From Bordetella parapertussis (GTDB lineage: Bacteria; Pseudomonadota; Gammaproteobacteria; Burkholderiales; Burkholderiaceae_A), in the NCBI GenBank assembly GCA_945901825.1, contig CAMDMC010000007.1, positions 1 through 64,000 on the forward strand: a DNA stretch of 64,000 bases, read 5' to 3'. This document shows, in pieces, positions 1-7,003 of this stretch; the stretch's first letter is position 1, and each line of letters starts with the position of its first letter. Under the pieces are notes generated by a model. It had not been told where the DNA came from, did no database searches, and worked only from the letters and a program-made list of their open reading frames with translations. The translations under genes were made by a program, and so were the position numbers.

Positions 1-147
1 CTGATCATAGCCCCTGGCCTCGCCCCCAAACTTCATCGACAACACCGTCGTAATGGCCGCCGTCAACGTCGTCTTCCCATGGTCCACGTGACCAATCGTC
101 CCTACATTCACATGCGGCTTGGTCCGCTCAAACTTGCCCTTGGCCAT
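1..147 (-). CDS. tuf: Elongation factor Tu, N-terminal part (runs off the left edge)
   Basis: Delivers aminoacyl-tRNA to the ribosome as a GTPase. Only the first 49 codons are inside the window. The translation begins [20 protein letters not shown] and contains the complete P-loop GHVDHGKT, diagnostic of EF-Tu. An AGGAGC ribosome site lies 6-7 bases before the ATG at 147. It is the last gene of a tRNA-Tyr, tRNA-Gly, tRNA-Thr, tuf array on the minus strand, the arrangement known from the tufB locus of many proteobacteria. A terminator-like hairpin separates it from the tRNAs, so its level may depend on readthrough or RNA processing. Confidence 0.97.
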   Translation of the reverse strand, partial: MAKGKFERTKPHVNVGTIGHVDHGKTTLTAAITTVLSMKFGGEARGYDQ

Positions 148-176
148 AATCCAGCTCCTGAAAACAAATAAAATGA

Positions 177-218
177 TTAAAAACGCAAGACTGTCGATTC
201 ATCGACCCAACGTCTTGC
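177..218 (-). terminator. Hairpin plus U-run between tRNA-Thr and tuf (attenuator or processing site)
   Basis: Read on the minus strand, 218-212 (GCAAGAC) pairs perfectly with 191-185 (GTCTTGC), and an inner TCGAT/ATCGA stem closes near 194-205. The second arm is followed by GTTTTTAATC. This has the form of an intrinsic terminator, but it lies inside the tRNA-tuf transcription unit and ends about 30 bases before the tuf start. It could terminate most tRNA transcripts, or mark the 5' end of processed tuf mRNA. Confidence 0.6.
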
Positions 219-253
219 AACACCCACCCCCAATTCAAACCCTTAAATTCGTC

Positions 254-328
<75 letters not shown>

Positions 329-443
329 AAAAAACCTGCTGCACTTGCACTCTGCCAAACCACGAAACCGCTTAACTGCTTTTCTACAACGTCTACAACG
401 TCCACTTCACTTCTCTGCCTGCCGCCTTCGCCCCCCCTCAAGC

Positions 444-517
444 TGGAGCGGGTGAAGGGAATCGAACCCTCGTCATAAGCTTGGAAGGCTTCTGCTCTAC
501 CATTGAGCTACACCCGC
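444..517 (-). tRNA. tRNA-Gly (TCC)
   Basis: Minus strand, 74 bases, acceptor GCGGGTG pairing with CACCCGC, then T and an encoded CCA. The anticodon loop CTTCCAA carries TCC, reading GGA/GGG glycine codons. T-loop GTTCGATT is intact. Middle tRNA of the cluster. Confidence 0.96.
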
Positions 518-526
518 GGCATCCTT

Positions 527-612
527 TGGTGGAGGAGGTTGGATTCGAACCAACGTAGGCGTAAGCCAACAGATTTACAGTCTGCCCCCTTTAGCCACTC
601 GGGCACCCCTCC
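527..612 (-). tRNA. tRNA-Tyr (GTA)
   Basis: Minus strand, 86 bases with the long variable arm typical of bacterial tRNA-Tyr. Acceptor GGAGGGG pairs with CCTCCTCC end, CCA is encoded, and the anticodon loop CTGTAAA holds GTA. First gene after the promoter at 627-655, so it is the promoter-proximal member of the tRNA-tuf unit. Confidence 0.96.
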
Positions 613-626
613 ACGACGAACCCGTA

Positions 627-655
627 ATTATCCGTCTTTCGGGGGCTTGTGTCAA
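627..655 (-). promoter_or_regulatory. Sigma70 promoter of the tRNA-Tyr/Gly/Thr-tuf unit
   Basis: On the minus strand: -35 TTGACA (650-655), 17-base spacer, -10 GATAAT (627-632). The predicted start is about 619-620, only a few bases before tRNA-Tyr. The bases after the -10 (TACGGG) are GC-rich, as in promoters under stringent control; that last point is inference. Confidence 0.85.
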
Positions 656-691
656 ACGAAAAACGCTTTTTGTTCAGACGCTTCGGGGCAT

Positions 692-1771
692 TTACTGGGG
701 CCGAAAGGCATCGGGGTCCTCGATCGCCGGCTTGTTAAAGACATCACGAATCACGAGGAAGTCCAGCGCTCGGCCTGAGGCCTCCGAGAATAAGATACGT
801 ACAGGCAGGTTTTGGTCGGCTGCATCAAGCCAGATCTCAATCTGGCCCTCCCGGCTTGATTGCAGGCGCTCACTAACAAGCCGGACCGCAGTCACGACAA
901 TGCCCCCGGGCAGAACGATGTCCTCTGGCAGCTCGGCTCGAAAACTGGCCTCAAAAAAGCGACGCCGGCCCGCAATCTTCACCTCCGTCATCCCTCCATA
1001 ACGAAGTGCGTCAGGGTTGCGTTGGCTCAGCCAAGAGAGCTGAAAAATGATGCTCAGCCGATCCTGAAAGTCCTCTGGAAGGTCCAGTGGGGCCTGGCCC
1101 TTCTCCAGAACAGCGGTTCCGTTTTCCGCATCAAAGCGGCTTTCGGAGAGCCCGCGAAAGGGAGTCTGCTGGCGGTAGAGCTCAGGCCGAAGGCCCTGGT
1201 CATCGATGCGTCCTTTGCTCTCAAAGACAACCGGTTCACGAACAAAGAGGGCAGCCCAGCCTTCAGCCTTGGCCCAGAGTCGGAGTCGGTAGCGATCTGG
1301 GCTGGGGAACTCCACCCAAAGCTCCCCCCGCCCTAGAGGGTCGCCATCGAGGGCGTAACGACCAAGATAGGCCTGCACGGCTAAAACCCCCGAGACGGGC
1401 AGGCGTGGCTGGGCATCTGCCGAACCCTGCCCCGCGGCCTCGGTGGGCGAAGGGTCTGTGGCCTCTGTGGCATCGGCCGCGGCAGCCTCGGGTTCCTGTG
1501 CGGAGCTATCCGACTCAGGAATTGGATCCGGCTGGGTCTCCTCCTGGGCGGCCCCCATGGGCAGCACAGGCGTCTGGGCTGCGGGAGGCTCGGGTTCTGG
1601 CTGCGGAGGATCTGGGTCTGGCTCGGGCCTAGGCGATGCAAGCTCAATGGCGATGGACTCGAGGCTTGGCATGACCGAGATCGCCGGCTGAAAAAACCCG
1701 ACGCTGACCAGCCAGACCAAAAAGGCATGAATAAGCACCGACAGCACTAGGCCGCCAAGAAAGGGTTTCAT
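692..1771 (-). CDS. DUF3108 protein with TonB-like N-terminus
   Basis: About 359 residues, function unknown. Residues 1-27 form one membrane segment (MKPFLGGLVLSVLIHAFLVW...), which contains Ser11-x3-His15, the same spacing as the Ser/His pair in the TonB transmembrane helix. Roughly residues 45-120 are rich in Pro, Glu and Ala with EP/DP repeats, like the periplasm-spanning part of TonB. The remainder (about 125-350) matches my recollection of the DUF3108 fold, ending in the typical ALDFLVIRDV-type strand. The ATG at 1771 is preferred over an upstream start because the membrane segment follows directly. Divergent from phaM at 1808 with only about 36 bases between. Confidence 0.75.
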   Translation of the reverse strand: MKPFLGGLVLSVLIHAFLVWLVSVGFFQPAISVMPSLESIAIELASPRPEPDPDPPQPEPEPPAAQTPVLPMGAAQEETQPDPIPESDSSAQEPEAAAADATEATDPSPTEAAGQGSADAQPRLPVSGVLAVQAYLGRYALDGDPLGRGELWVEFPSPDRYRLRLWAKAEGWAALFVREPVVFESKGRIDDQGLRPELYRQQTPFRGLSESRFDAENGTAVLEKGQAPLDLPEDFQDRLSIIFQLSWLSQRNPDALRYGGMTEVKIAGRRRFFEASFRAELPEDIVLPGGIVVTAVRLVSERLQSSREGQIEIWLDAADQNLPVRILFSEASGRALDFLVIRDVFNKPAIEDPDAFRPQ

Positions 1772-1807
1772 TGGGTGGCTGCTCGCATTACACTGCACCG
1801 AATGGAT

Positions 1808-2311
1808 ATGCCAAAAGACCCTTTCGCATTTTTCAAGACCGGCTGGCCTGGATTCCAGCCTTCAGGAGGGTCGATGGCGTCTATGGCCATGGCCAGCTCC
1901 GACCCGGCAGAGCTCGAAAAGCGCATTGCCGACCTCAAGACCGTTGAACAATGGCTCGACTTTAACCTGACTCTGTTGCGCACAACCATTCAGGGCCTGG
2001 AGATTCAAAGGGGCACATTACTGGCCCTAAAGGCTTGGCAAAACCAAGGGTCCGAGTCCGATGCCGCCGGCACGGACGGTAAGGCGCCCGCCGCCGATGC
2101 AAACCTCTGGTGGACGGCCATGCAAGACCAGTTTCAGCAGCTTATGCAGGCCGCGCAGAACCTTCAAACCGAGGCAGCCTCTGGGTCTGGCTTTCCGTCT
2201 GCAACGACCTCAAAAGGCGAACAGAGTGGCAGAGGTTCATCGACCCCCAAAAAGCCTGCTTCTAAAAAACCCGCCCGAACATCGGCCTCAAAGGCTGCTA
2301 AAGCAGGCTAG
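1808..2311 (+). CDS. phaM: PhaM-type polyhydroxyalkanoate granule protein
   Basis: Small protein of about 167 residues. The conserved central block LEKRIADLKTVEQWLDFNLT followed by LLRTTIQGLEIQRGTL is the signature of PhaM, which in Ralstonia binds PHB synthase and nucleoid DNA and ties granules to the chromosome. The C-terminus is rich in Ser, Lys, Ala and Pro (STPKKPASKKPARTSASKAAK), as in the DNA-binding tail of PhaM. No clear ribosome site is visible; ATG 1808 is chosen, with ATG 1802 possible. The PHA synthase itself is not in the window, so a PHB role is inferred from family membership. Confidence 0.75.
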   Translation: MPKDPFAFFKTGWPGFQPSGGSMASMAMASSDPAELEKRIADLKTVEQWLDFNLTLLRTTIQGLEIQRGTLLALKAWQNQGSESDAAGTDGKAPAADANLWWTAMQDQFQQLMQAAQNLQTEAASGSGFPSATTSKGEQSGRGSSTPKKPASKKPARTSASKAAKAG

Positions 2312-2334
2312 GACAGCCTCGGATTCCGAAGCGG

Positions 2335-3267
2335 CTAGAGCGAGTGGCGGTGGCGCCAGTCGATAACTGACTTCGTTAGCTCTGCGAACTCGGTGACAAC
2401 GCGAATGCCGTCGGGTGCCCTGCGGCTCAGGACAGGGCAGCGCCCGCCCGCCCAGATTTCAACCGATTTCGGCAGCTTGGCACGCAGCTCAGTCAGTCCA
2501 TCAACCACAAGCGTGGGGTTCATCACCGGCGAAAACGAGAGCACCACCAGATCGATGTCCTGGGCTTGTGAGGCAAGCACGATGTCCCAGACAGGGGTCT
2601 GCACGCCCAAGGAGAAACAACGGCAGCCCTCCAGTGCAAGCAAGGCCTCCACCATGAGAAGGCCCATGCCATGGGGCTCGGATGGAAAAGTCGTGAGCAA
2701 GACCCTGGGGCGATTACCCGGCTGCGGAATGGTGCTGATGGCGTTGCGCAGAACAACTTGCATTGACTCTGTGAATAAATGCTCTTCGTAAATTTCAAGC
2801 TGACCACGCGCCCAGGTGTCACCAACTTTCTCAGTCAATGGGGCGACCAGTTCGGTCACAAAACGGGCAAGCCCCAGGCGCAGCACCCGCTGGCTTAACT
2901 GGCGTCGAAGGTCTTCAATCTCGTGCGATTTAAGAACATTCATGAGCTGATCGAGGTCGGCCGCCTGGTCTTCGGAAGCAATTGGCGCAGGCTGAGACAC
3001 AGACTCTGCGAGGGCCTGAAGGTCTTCTAGGCTAAGACCAATAATTTTTCCAGGCCGATAGCCCGTGTCCATGAGGCGCCGAATGGCCCTAAGCCGGTCC
3101 ACCTGGTCAATGGAATAGATTCTTTCGCCAAAGTGATCGCGCTCAGGATTCGGGAAACCATAGCGCCGCTCCCAGACACGCAGAGTGTCCTTCGAGAGCC
3201 CTGTGTCGCGCTCAACCGCAGCGATACTCAGGTGGATAGGGGCTTTGATGGGTTGATCCATAAGCAT
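2335..3267 (-). CDS. MerR-family regulator with cobalamin-binding domain (CarH/LitR type)
   Basis: 310 residues. Residues 12-75 are a MerR winged helix (TGLSKDTLRVWERRYGFPNP). Residues about 105-185 fit the four-helix cap of B12-binding domains and contain W152-x9-E162-H163. Residues 187-305 form the Rossmann-like cobalamin domain with E197-P-H199-G-M-G202, the ExHxxG motif whose His is the lower cobalt ligand. These are the hallmarks of CarH and class I LitR, which repress genes in the dark with adenosylcobalamin and release them in light. The residue after W152 is Ala, where I recall Thermus CarH having the His that ligates cobalt after illumination. It is transcribed divergently from the stress/lipid operon that starts at 3384. 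Confidence 0.88.
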   Translation of the reverse strand: MLMDQPIKAPIHLSIAAVERDTGLSKDTLRVWERRYGFPNPERDHFGERIYSIDQVDRLRAIRRLMDTGYRPGKIIGLSLEDLQALAESVSQPAPIASEDQAADLDQLMNVLKSHEIEDLRRQLSQRVLRLGLARFVTELVAPLTEKVGDTWARGQLEIYEEHLFTESMQVVLRNAISTIPQPGNRPRVLLTTFPSEPHGMGLLMVEALLALEGCRCFSLGVQTPVWDIVLASQAQDIDLVVLSFSPVMNPTLVVDGLTELRAKLPKSVEIWAGGRCPVLSRRAPDGIRVVTEFAELTKSVIDWRHRHSL

Positions 3268-3293
3268 TCGACAGAACTGACGAGAAACCCTTC

Positions 3294-3308
3294 TTTGTCA
3301 TGGACAAA
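3294..3308. promoter_or_regulatory. Palindrome beside the divergent promoters (candidate CarH operator)
   Basis: TTTGTC-ATG-GACAAA, six-base arms around a three-base centre, just upstream of the -35 box of the gpx promoter. The half-site GGACAAA (3302-3308) recurs in direct orientation at 3365-3371, exactly 63 bases away (six helical turns), on the other side of the promoter pair; there it is part of GGAC-AAAAA-GTCC (3365-3377). Assignment to the CarH-like protein is inference from position. Confidence 0.45.
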
Positions 3309-3311
3309 TAT

Positions 3312-3340
3312 TTGACCGTACGGCGGTTGCTGTCTAGTAT
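3312..3340 (+). promoter_or_regulatory. Promoter of the gpx-folE2-lipid operon
   Basis: TTGACC (3312-3317), 17-base spacer, TAGTAT (3335-3340); predicted transcription start near 3347, giving a leader of about 37 bases before the ATG at 3384. It is the only strong promoter-like sequence I find for the following eleven co-directional genes. Confidence 0.7.
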
Positions 3341-3364
3341 AGAACGTCTAATTTCAAATGACTA
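3336..3364 (-). promoter_or_regulatory. Promoter of the MerR/B12 regulator gene, overlapping the opposite -10 box
   Basis: On the minus strand: TAGTCA (3359-3364), 17-base spacer, TATACT (3336-3341). Its -10 box shares five bases with the -10 box of the plus-strand promoter, so RNA polymerase cannot occupy both at once. The predicted start is near 3329, about 60 bases before the regulator ATG. Confidence 0.6.
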
Positions 3365-3383
3365 GGACAAAAAGTCCCTCACC

Positions 3384-3983
3384 ATGACAAGTTCGTTCAA
3401 TCCCCACCGTTTTTTATTGCTCGCCGCCGGCCTTGTGCTTGCGCCCATGCTTGGCCTGACCGCCAATCCGGCCCAGGCATCACCGTCCTCGGCAAGTTGT
3501 CCCTCACTGCTTAACCAGACCTTCCCACGGCTCCAAGACGATGAGCCTCAGTCGCTTTGCGACTTCCAGGGCAAGGTGGTTCTGGTTGTGAACACGGCCA
3601 GCTTCTGCGGCTTCACCCAACAGTACGAGGGTCTTGAGACGCTCTATCGAAATTACAAGGATCAAGGCCTTGTGGTTCTTGGCTTTCCCTCCAATGACTT
3701 CGGAAACCAAGAGCCGGGCTCCAACAAACAGATTGCTGAATTCTGTTCCAATACTTTTTCGATTCGCTTTCCCATGTTTGCCAAGACAAAGGTGAAAGGG
3801 CCTGGCGCCCATCCACTATTTGCCGAGCTTGCTCGGCTTGCCGAGGCGCCTGGGTGGAATTTTCACAAGTACCTGATCGGCCGAGATGGCAAACTTGTGT
3901 CTAGCTATGCAAGTACCGTTTCACCCGATAGCCGTCGGCTTCGGGGCGACCTACAGGCCGCCCTTCGCTCCAAACCCCTCTGA
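3384..3983 (+). CDS. Glutathione peroxidase family protein, exported
   Basis: 199 residues. Reduces hydroperoxides with a thiol donor. Residues 1-32 are a signal peptide (hydrophobic run LLLAAGLVLAPMLGLTA, then AQA), so the enzyme should act in the periplasm or be membrane-held, unlike the usual cytosolic BtuE type. Catalytic block NTASFCGFT carries Cys (codon TGC, not selenocysteine); the Gln block GFPSNDFGNQEP and the Trp block GWNFHKYLIGRDG complete the active site. First gene of the operon behind the divergent promoter; folE2 follows after 40 bases. A periplasmic peroxidase suits defence of membrane lipids against photo-oxidation (inference). Confidence 0.9.
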   Translation: MTSSFNPHRFLLLAAGLVLAPMLGLTANPAQASPSSASCPSLLNQTFPRLQDDEPQSLCDFQGKVVLVVNTASFCGFTQQYEGLETLYRNYKDQGLVVLGFPSNDFGNQEPGSNKQIAEFCSNTFSIRFPMFAKTKVKGPGAHPLFAELARLAEAPGWNFHKYLIGRDGKLVSSYASTVSPDSRRLRGDLQAALRSKPL

Positions 3984-4023
3984 TGCATCACGACGCTGCA
4001 CGAAACATTAACGAAAGGCTGCC

Positions 4024-4821
4024 ATGAACGCACCCGAGAAAATTGACCAACTTCCCGATATCCAATCAAGCCTCGACACTCGACGCCTTGCAATTCAAAA
4101 GGCCGGCATTCGTGGCATGCGCCACCCCGTGATGGTTCAAACCCCCACCGGGGCTCAGCCTTCGGTGGCCGACGTCGAGATGACGGTGGGCCTGCCGGCA
4201 GAGGCTAAGGGTACTCACATGTCACGATTCATCGAGGTCTTTCAAGACCACGAGACCCCACTGGGCTTTGAGAGTGTGAAGGCCCTCATGGCGAAGATGC
4301 TGACTCGGCTTGAGGCAGTGGAAGGTGAACTTATTGTTCGCCTGCCCTACTTCACGCGTAAGCAGGCCCCTGTCTCGGGGGTAAGTTCCTTAATGGACTA
4401 CGAGATGACCTGGACGGTTCGTCAGCTTGAGCAGTCCGAGGTTTTATTGAAGATGGTTGTGCCAGTGACAAGCCTTTGCCCCTGCTCCAAAAATATCTCC
4501 GACTATGGCGCCCACAACCAGCGCTCCCATGTCACCATCACCGCCCGGCTGAGTTCTGAACTGAGCCCAGAGGCCCTTATTCGCGTGGCTGAACAGGCTG
4601 CATCCTGCGAGCTCTGGGGGTTGCTCAAGCGGCCTGATGAGAAGTACGTTACCGAGCGCGCCTATGACAACCCGAAGTTTGTCGAGGACCTCGTACGCGA
4701 TATTGCTCTCGGACTTCAACGGCTGACCTGCGTTGATGGTTTCAGCGTGGAGTCTGAGAACTTCGAGTCCATCCATAACCATTCGGCCTACGCAAAGATC
4801 GTCCATAACTTTGCCGACTAA
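4024..4821 (+). CDS. folE2: GTP cyclohydrolase FolE2 (type IB)
   Basis: 265 residues. Converts GTP to dihydroneopterin triphosphate, the first step of folate and pterin synthesis, using a metal site different from that of FolE. The family block SLCPCSKNISDYGAHNQRSH (around residues 148-167) holds the metal-binding Cys and flanking residues; the N-terminal RRLAIQKAGIRGMRHPVMVQ is also typical. A GAAAGG-like ribosome site precedes ATG 4024. The FAD oxidoreductase start overlaps its stop. folE2 genes are found in light-induced clusters of other proteobacteria, where the pterin may feed a photolyase antenna; no photolyase is in this window. Confidence 0.93.
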   Translation: MNAPEKIDQLPDIQSSLDTRRLAIQKAGIRGMRHPVMVQTPTGAQPSVADVEMTVGLPAEAKGTHMSRFIEVFQDHETPLGFESVKALMAKMLTRLEAVEGELIVRLPYFTRKQAPVSGVSSLMDYEMTWTVRQLEQSEVLLKMVVPVTSLCPCSKNISDYGAHNQRSHVTITARLSSELSPEALIRVAEQAASCELWGLLKRPDEKYVTERAYDNPKFVEDLVRDIALGLQRLTCVDGFSVESENFESIHNHSAYAKIVHNFAD

Positions 4822-6181
4822 GCCCCATGTTGTTGTTATTGGCTCGGGCATCGCGGGCCTTTCGACCGCCTGGCATCTAAGGCACGAGGCTCGCCTCACC
4901 ATTCTTGAGGCGGCCTCTCGACTGGGCGGGCACACCCACACCCGTTCAATCACCCTCAACGGCGTTACCGGGCCGGTGGACACTGGTTTTATTGTCTTCA
5001 ATCATCAGACCTACCCGTTATTTACGCCGTGGCTAGCCGAGCTTGGTGTTGAAACATCCGCCTCGGACATGTCGTTTTCGGTCTCTGTGGATGAAGGCGC
5101 CTTCGAATGGTCTGGCAGCAACCTGCGTTCGGTCTTTGCACAGCCCAGCAATGCCCTTCGGCCTGGTTTCTGGGCCATGCTGCGCGAGATCTTAAAGTTC
5201 AACCAAACGGCACCCGAAGACGCTGCCGCGATGGTGGCGGGCCAAAAGACCAGCATCTGTCTGGGCGATTACCTGGATACCCAAGGCTACAGTGAGCTCT
5301 TCCAAAGAGCCTACCTTTTACCGATGGCGGGGGCCATTTGGTCCTGTCCCACCGAGACCATGCGCGGCTATCCCCTAACGAGTTTTGTTCGGTTCTGCAG
5401 CAACCACGGGCTGCTTCAGGTACAGAACCGGCCGCCTTGGTACACCCTAAGCCAAGGCAGTAAAAGCTATATCGATGCCATGCTTGGTCGGATGCAAGAA
5501 GAGAAAGTCCTGCCAGAGGTTCGGCTTGGCCATCGGGTGGAGTCCCTTGCGCCGGTTCCAGCCTCACAAAAGGCTGGTAGCGACGGCCAGCACTTCGGCC
5601 TTGAAATTGGGGGCCACGACCAGCAGACCCACGCCCCTTTTCAGCTCCATGCCGATGCCGTGGTGCTGGCCTGCCACTCCAACCAGGCCGCCCAGATTCT
5701 TAACGGCACACAGCACCCTGCTCTGCCCATGCTGCATGCCATCGATTTCCAGCCCAACACGGCCTACCTTCATCTCGACGCCTCGCTCATGCCACGCCGT
5801 CGAGCCGCCTGGGCCTCATGGAATTACTTAAACCAGTCAACCCAAGAGGCTTCATCAGCGGTAAGCGTGACCTACTGGATGAATCGGCTTCAGCCGCTTG
5901 CGTTTTCTGAAGACGTCTTCGTAAGCCTGAACCCGCATCGCCCTCCTGACCCAAAGAAGACACTTGAAGAGGTGCATTACGAGCATCCCATATTCAGCGA
6001 GGCTGCAGTCAAAGCGCAGGCCGATTTGCTGGGTGTGCAGGGCAGCCAGGGGGTCTGGTTTGCCGGAGCATGGACGGGCTTTGGCTTTCATGAAGACGGT
6101 TTTCGGGCTGGCAAACAGGCGGCCGACTCTTTACGCAGTCGTGTCTGCTCAGCGTCAGCGTCCCTCGCCAAGGCCGCATGA
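4811..6181 (+). CDS. FAD/NAD(P)-dependent amine oxidase-like protein (possible fatty-acid desaturase of the UfaD type)
   Basis: About 456 residues. The N-terminal dinucleotide site is VVVIGSGIAGLSTAWHL followed by LEAASRLGGHTHT, the usual FAD-binding pair of this family; the C-terminal FAD block is GVWFAGAWTGFGFHEDGFRAG. Conservation starts right after the TTG at 4811, which overlaps the folE2 stop by 11 bases; an ATG at 4736 would only add an unlikely Ser/Thr-rich leader read inside folE2. Related flavoproteins sit beside CFA-type methyltransferases in Rhodobacter furan fatty acid loci, where one acts as a desaturase. The same role here is inference. Its stop overlaps the DUF1365 start (ATGA). 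Confidence 0.85.
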   Translation: MPTKPHVVVIGSGIAGLSTAWHLRHEARLTILEAASRLGGHTHTRSITLNGVTGPVDTGFIVFNHQTYPLFTPWLAELGVETSASDMSFSVSVDEGAFEWSGSNLRSVFAQPSNALRPGFWAMLREILKFNQTAPEDAAAMVAGQKTSICLGDYLDTQGYSELFQRAYLLPMAGAIWSCPTETMRGYPLTSFVRFCSNHGLLQVQNRPPWYTLSQGSKSYIDAMLGRMQEEKVLPEVRLGHRVESLAPVPASQKAGSDGQHFGLEIGGHDQQTHAPFQLHADAVVLACHSNQAAQILNGTQHPALPMLHAIDFQPNTAYLHLDASLMPRRRAAWASWNYLNQSTQEASSAVSVTYWMNRLQPLAFSEDVFVSLNPHRPPDPKKTLEEVHYEHPIFSEAAVKAQADLLGVQGSQGVWFAGAWTGFGFHEDGFRAGKQAADSLRSRVCSASASLAKAA

Positions 6182-6981
6182 ACGAGTCCATCCCCCGTAT
6201 CGTCTGGGGGCGTGTCGGCCACACCCGGTTTCGGCCCGTCGTTCACCGCTTTAAATCGCGAGCCTTCTACCTGCAACTTCCCCTTCGGTCGATGGAGCAG
6301 CAAGCCCTGCGGGGTGAGCCCAGTGCCAAGGGGGCTGGCTACCTCTGGGCAGTTGATGGGTCGGCGCTGCTGTCGGTCTGGTCAAAGGACCATGGCGATG
6401 GCAGGCCACTGTTGCAGTGGGCAGAAAACCAACTTCAGGTTGCAGGCATTCATGATGCAGAAGGCGAAATCTGGCTTACCACCTTCCCTCGTGTGCTTGG
6501 TTATGCCTTTAAGCCGGTGAGCTTTTGGTTCTGCGAACGCCACAATGGCAGCCTGGCCGCCGTTATTGTGGAGGTCAACAACACCTTCCAGGGTCGCCAT
6601 GTTTATATTCTTAAGCCCAACCAGGGCTATACAAACGGCCAGACCCTGCAGGCCGTCAAGGCGTTTTATGTCTCCCCATTTTTTGAGATCAAAGGCCGCT
6701 ATGCCTTTCGTTTTTTCCGCAGCCTAAACCCAGGCGGCCAAGACCTCGCCCGTATCGACTACAGCAGCGAGCCCCAAGCCGATGCTGGCTCGACCGCAAT
6801 ATCGTCGGGCGAGCTTGACCTCACCACCTACCTAAGCGGGCGGTCACGCCCACTGAACGGCTTCACTGCTCTTTTGGCCTGGCTGAGCTTTCCAGCTTTC
6901 AGTCTAAAAGTGATTGTTCAGATTCATTGGCATGCCCTGCAACTCTGGCTTAAGGGTTGTCGCCTTGTTCCACGCACCTAA
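6178..6981 (+). CDS. DUF1365 family protein
   Basis: 267 residues, biochemical function unknown. Matches the family pattern: an early VGHTRFRPVVHRFKSRAFYL, a central TFPRVLGYAFKPVSFWFCER and an FEIKGRYAFRF-type block near residue 170. Family members are almost always found between an FAD amine oxidase-like gene and a CFA-type methyltransferase gene, exactly as here, which argues for a shared role in modifying membrane acyl chains. Starts with a four-base ATGA overlap, so translation is probably coupled to the upstream gene. Confidence 0.88.
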   Translation: MNESIPRIVWGRVGHTRFRPVVHRFKSRAFYLQLPLRSMEQQALRGEPSAKGAGYLWAVDGSALLSVWSKDHGDGRPLLQWAENQLQVAGIHDAEGEIWLTTFPRVLGYAFKPVSFWFCERHNGSLAAVIVEVNNTFQGRHVYILKPNQGYTNGQTLQAVKAFYVSPFFEIKGRYAFRFFRSLNPGGQDLARIDYSSEPQADAGSTAISSGELDLTTYLSGRSRPLNGFTALLAWLSFPAFSLKVIVQIHWHALQLWLKGCRLVPRT

Positions 6982-7003
6982 AGAAAACTAAAAAGGCCCG
7001 TCT

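Noticed and set aside
503..778. Open frame of 91 codons across tRNA-Tyr and downstream bases
   Set aside because: It runs through tRNA-Gly, tRNA-Tyr and the tRNA promoter, and has no protein-like features.
860..1632. Plus-strand open frames of 158 and 181 codons opposite the DUF3108 gene
   Set aside because: They are antisense to a well-supported protein gene and owe their length to high GC; no motif is visible.
3384..3983. Possible selenocysteine in the glutathione peroxidase
   Set aside because: The catalytic codon is TGC, an ordinary cysteine.
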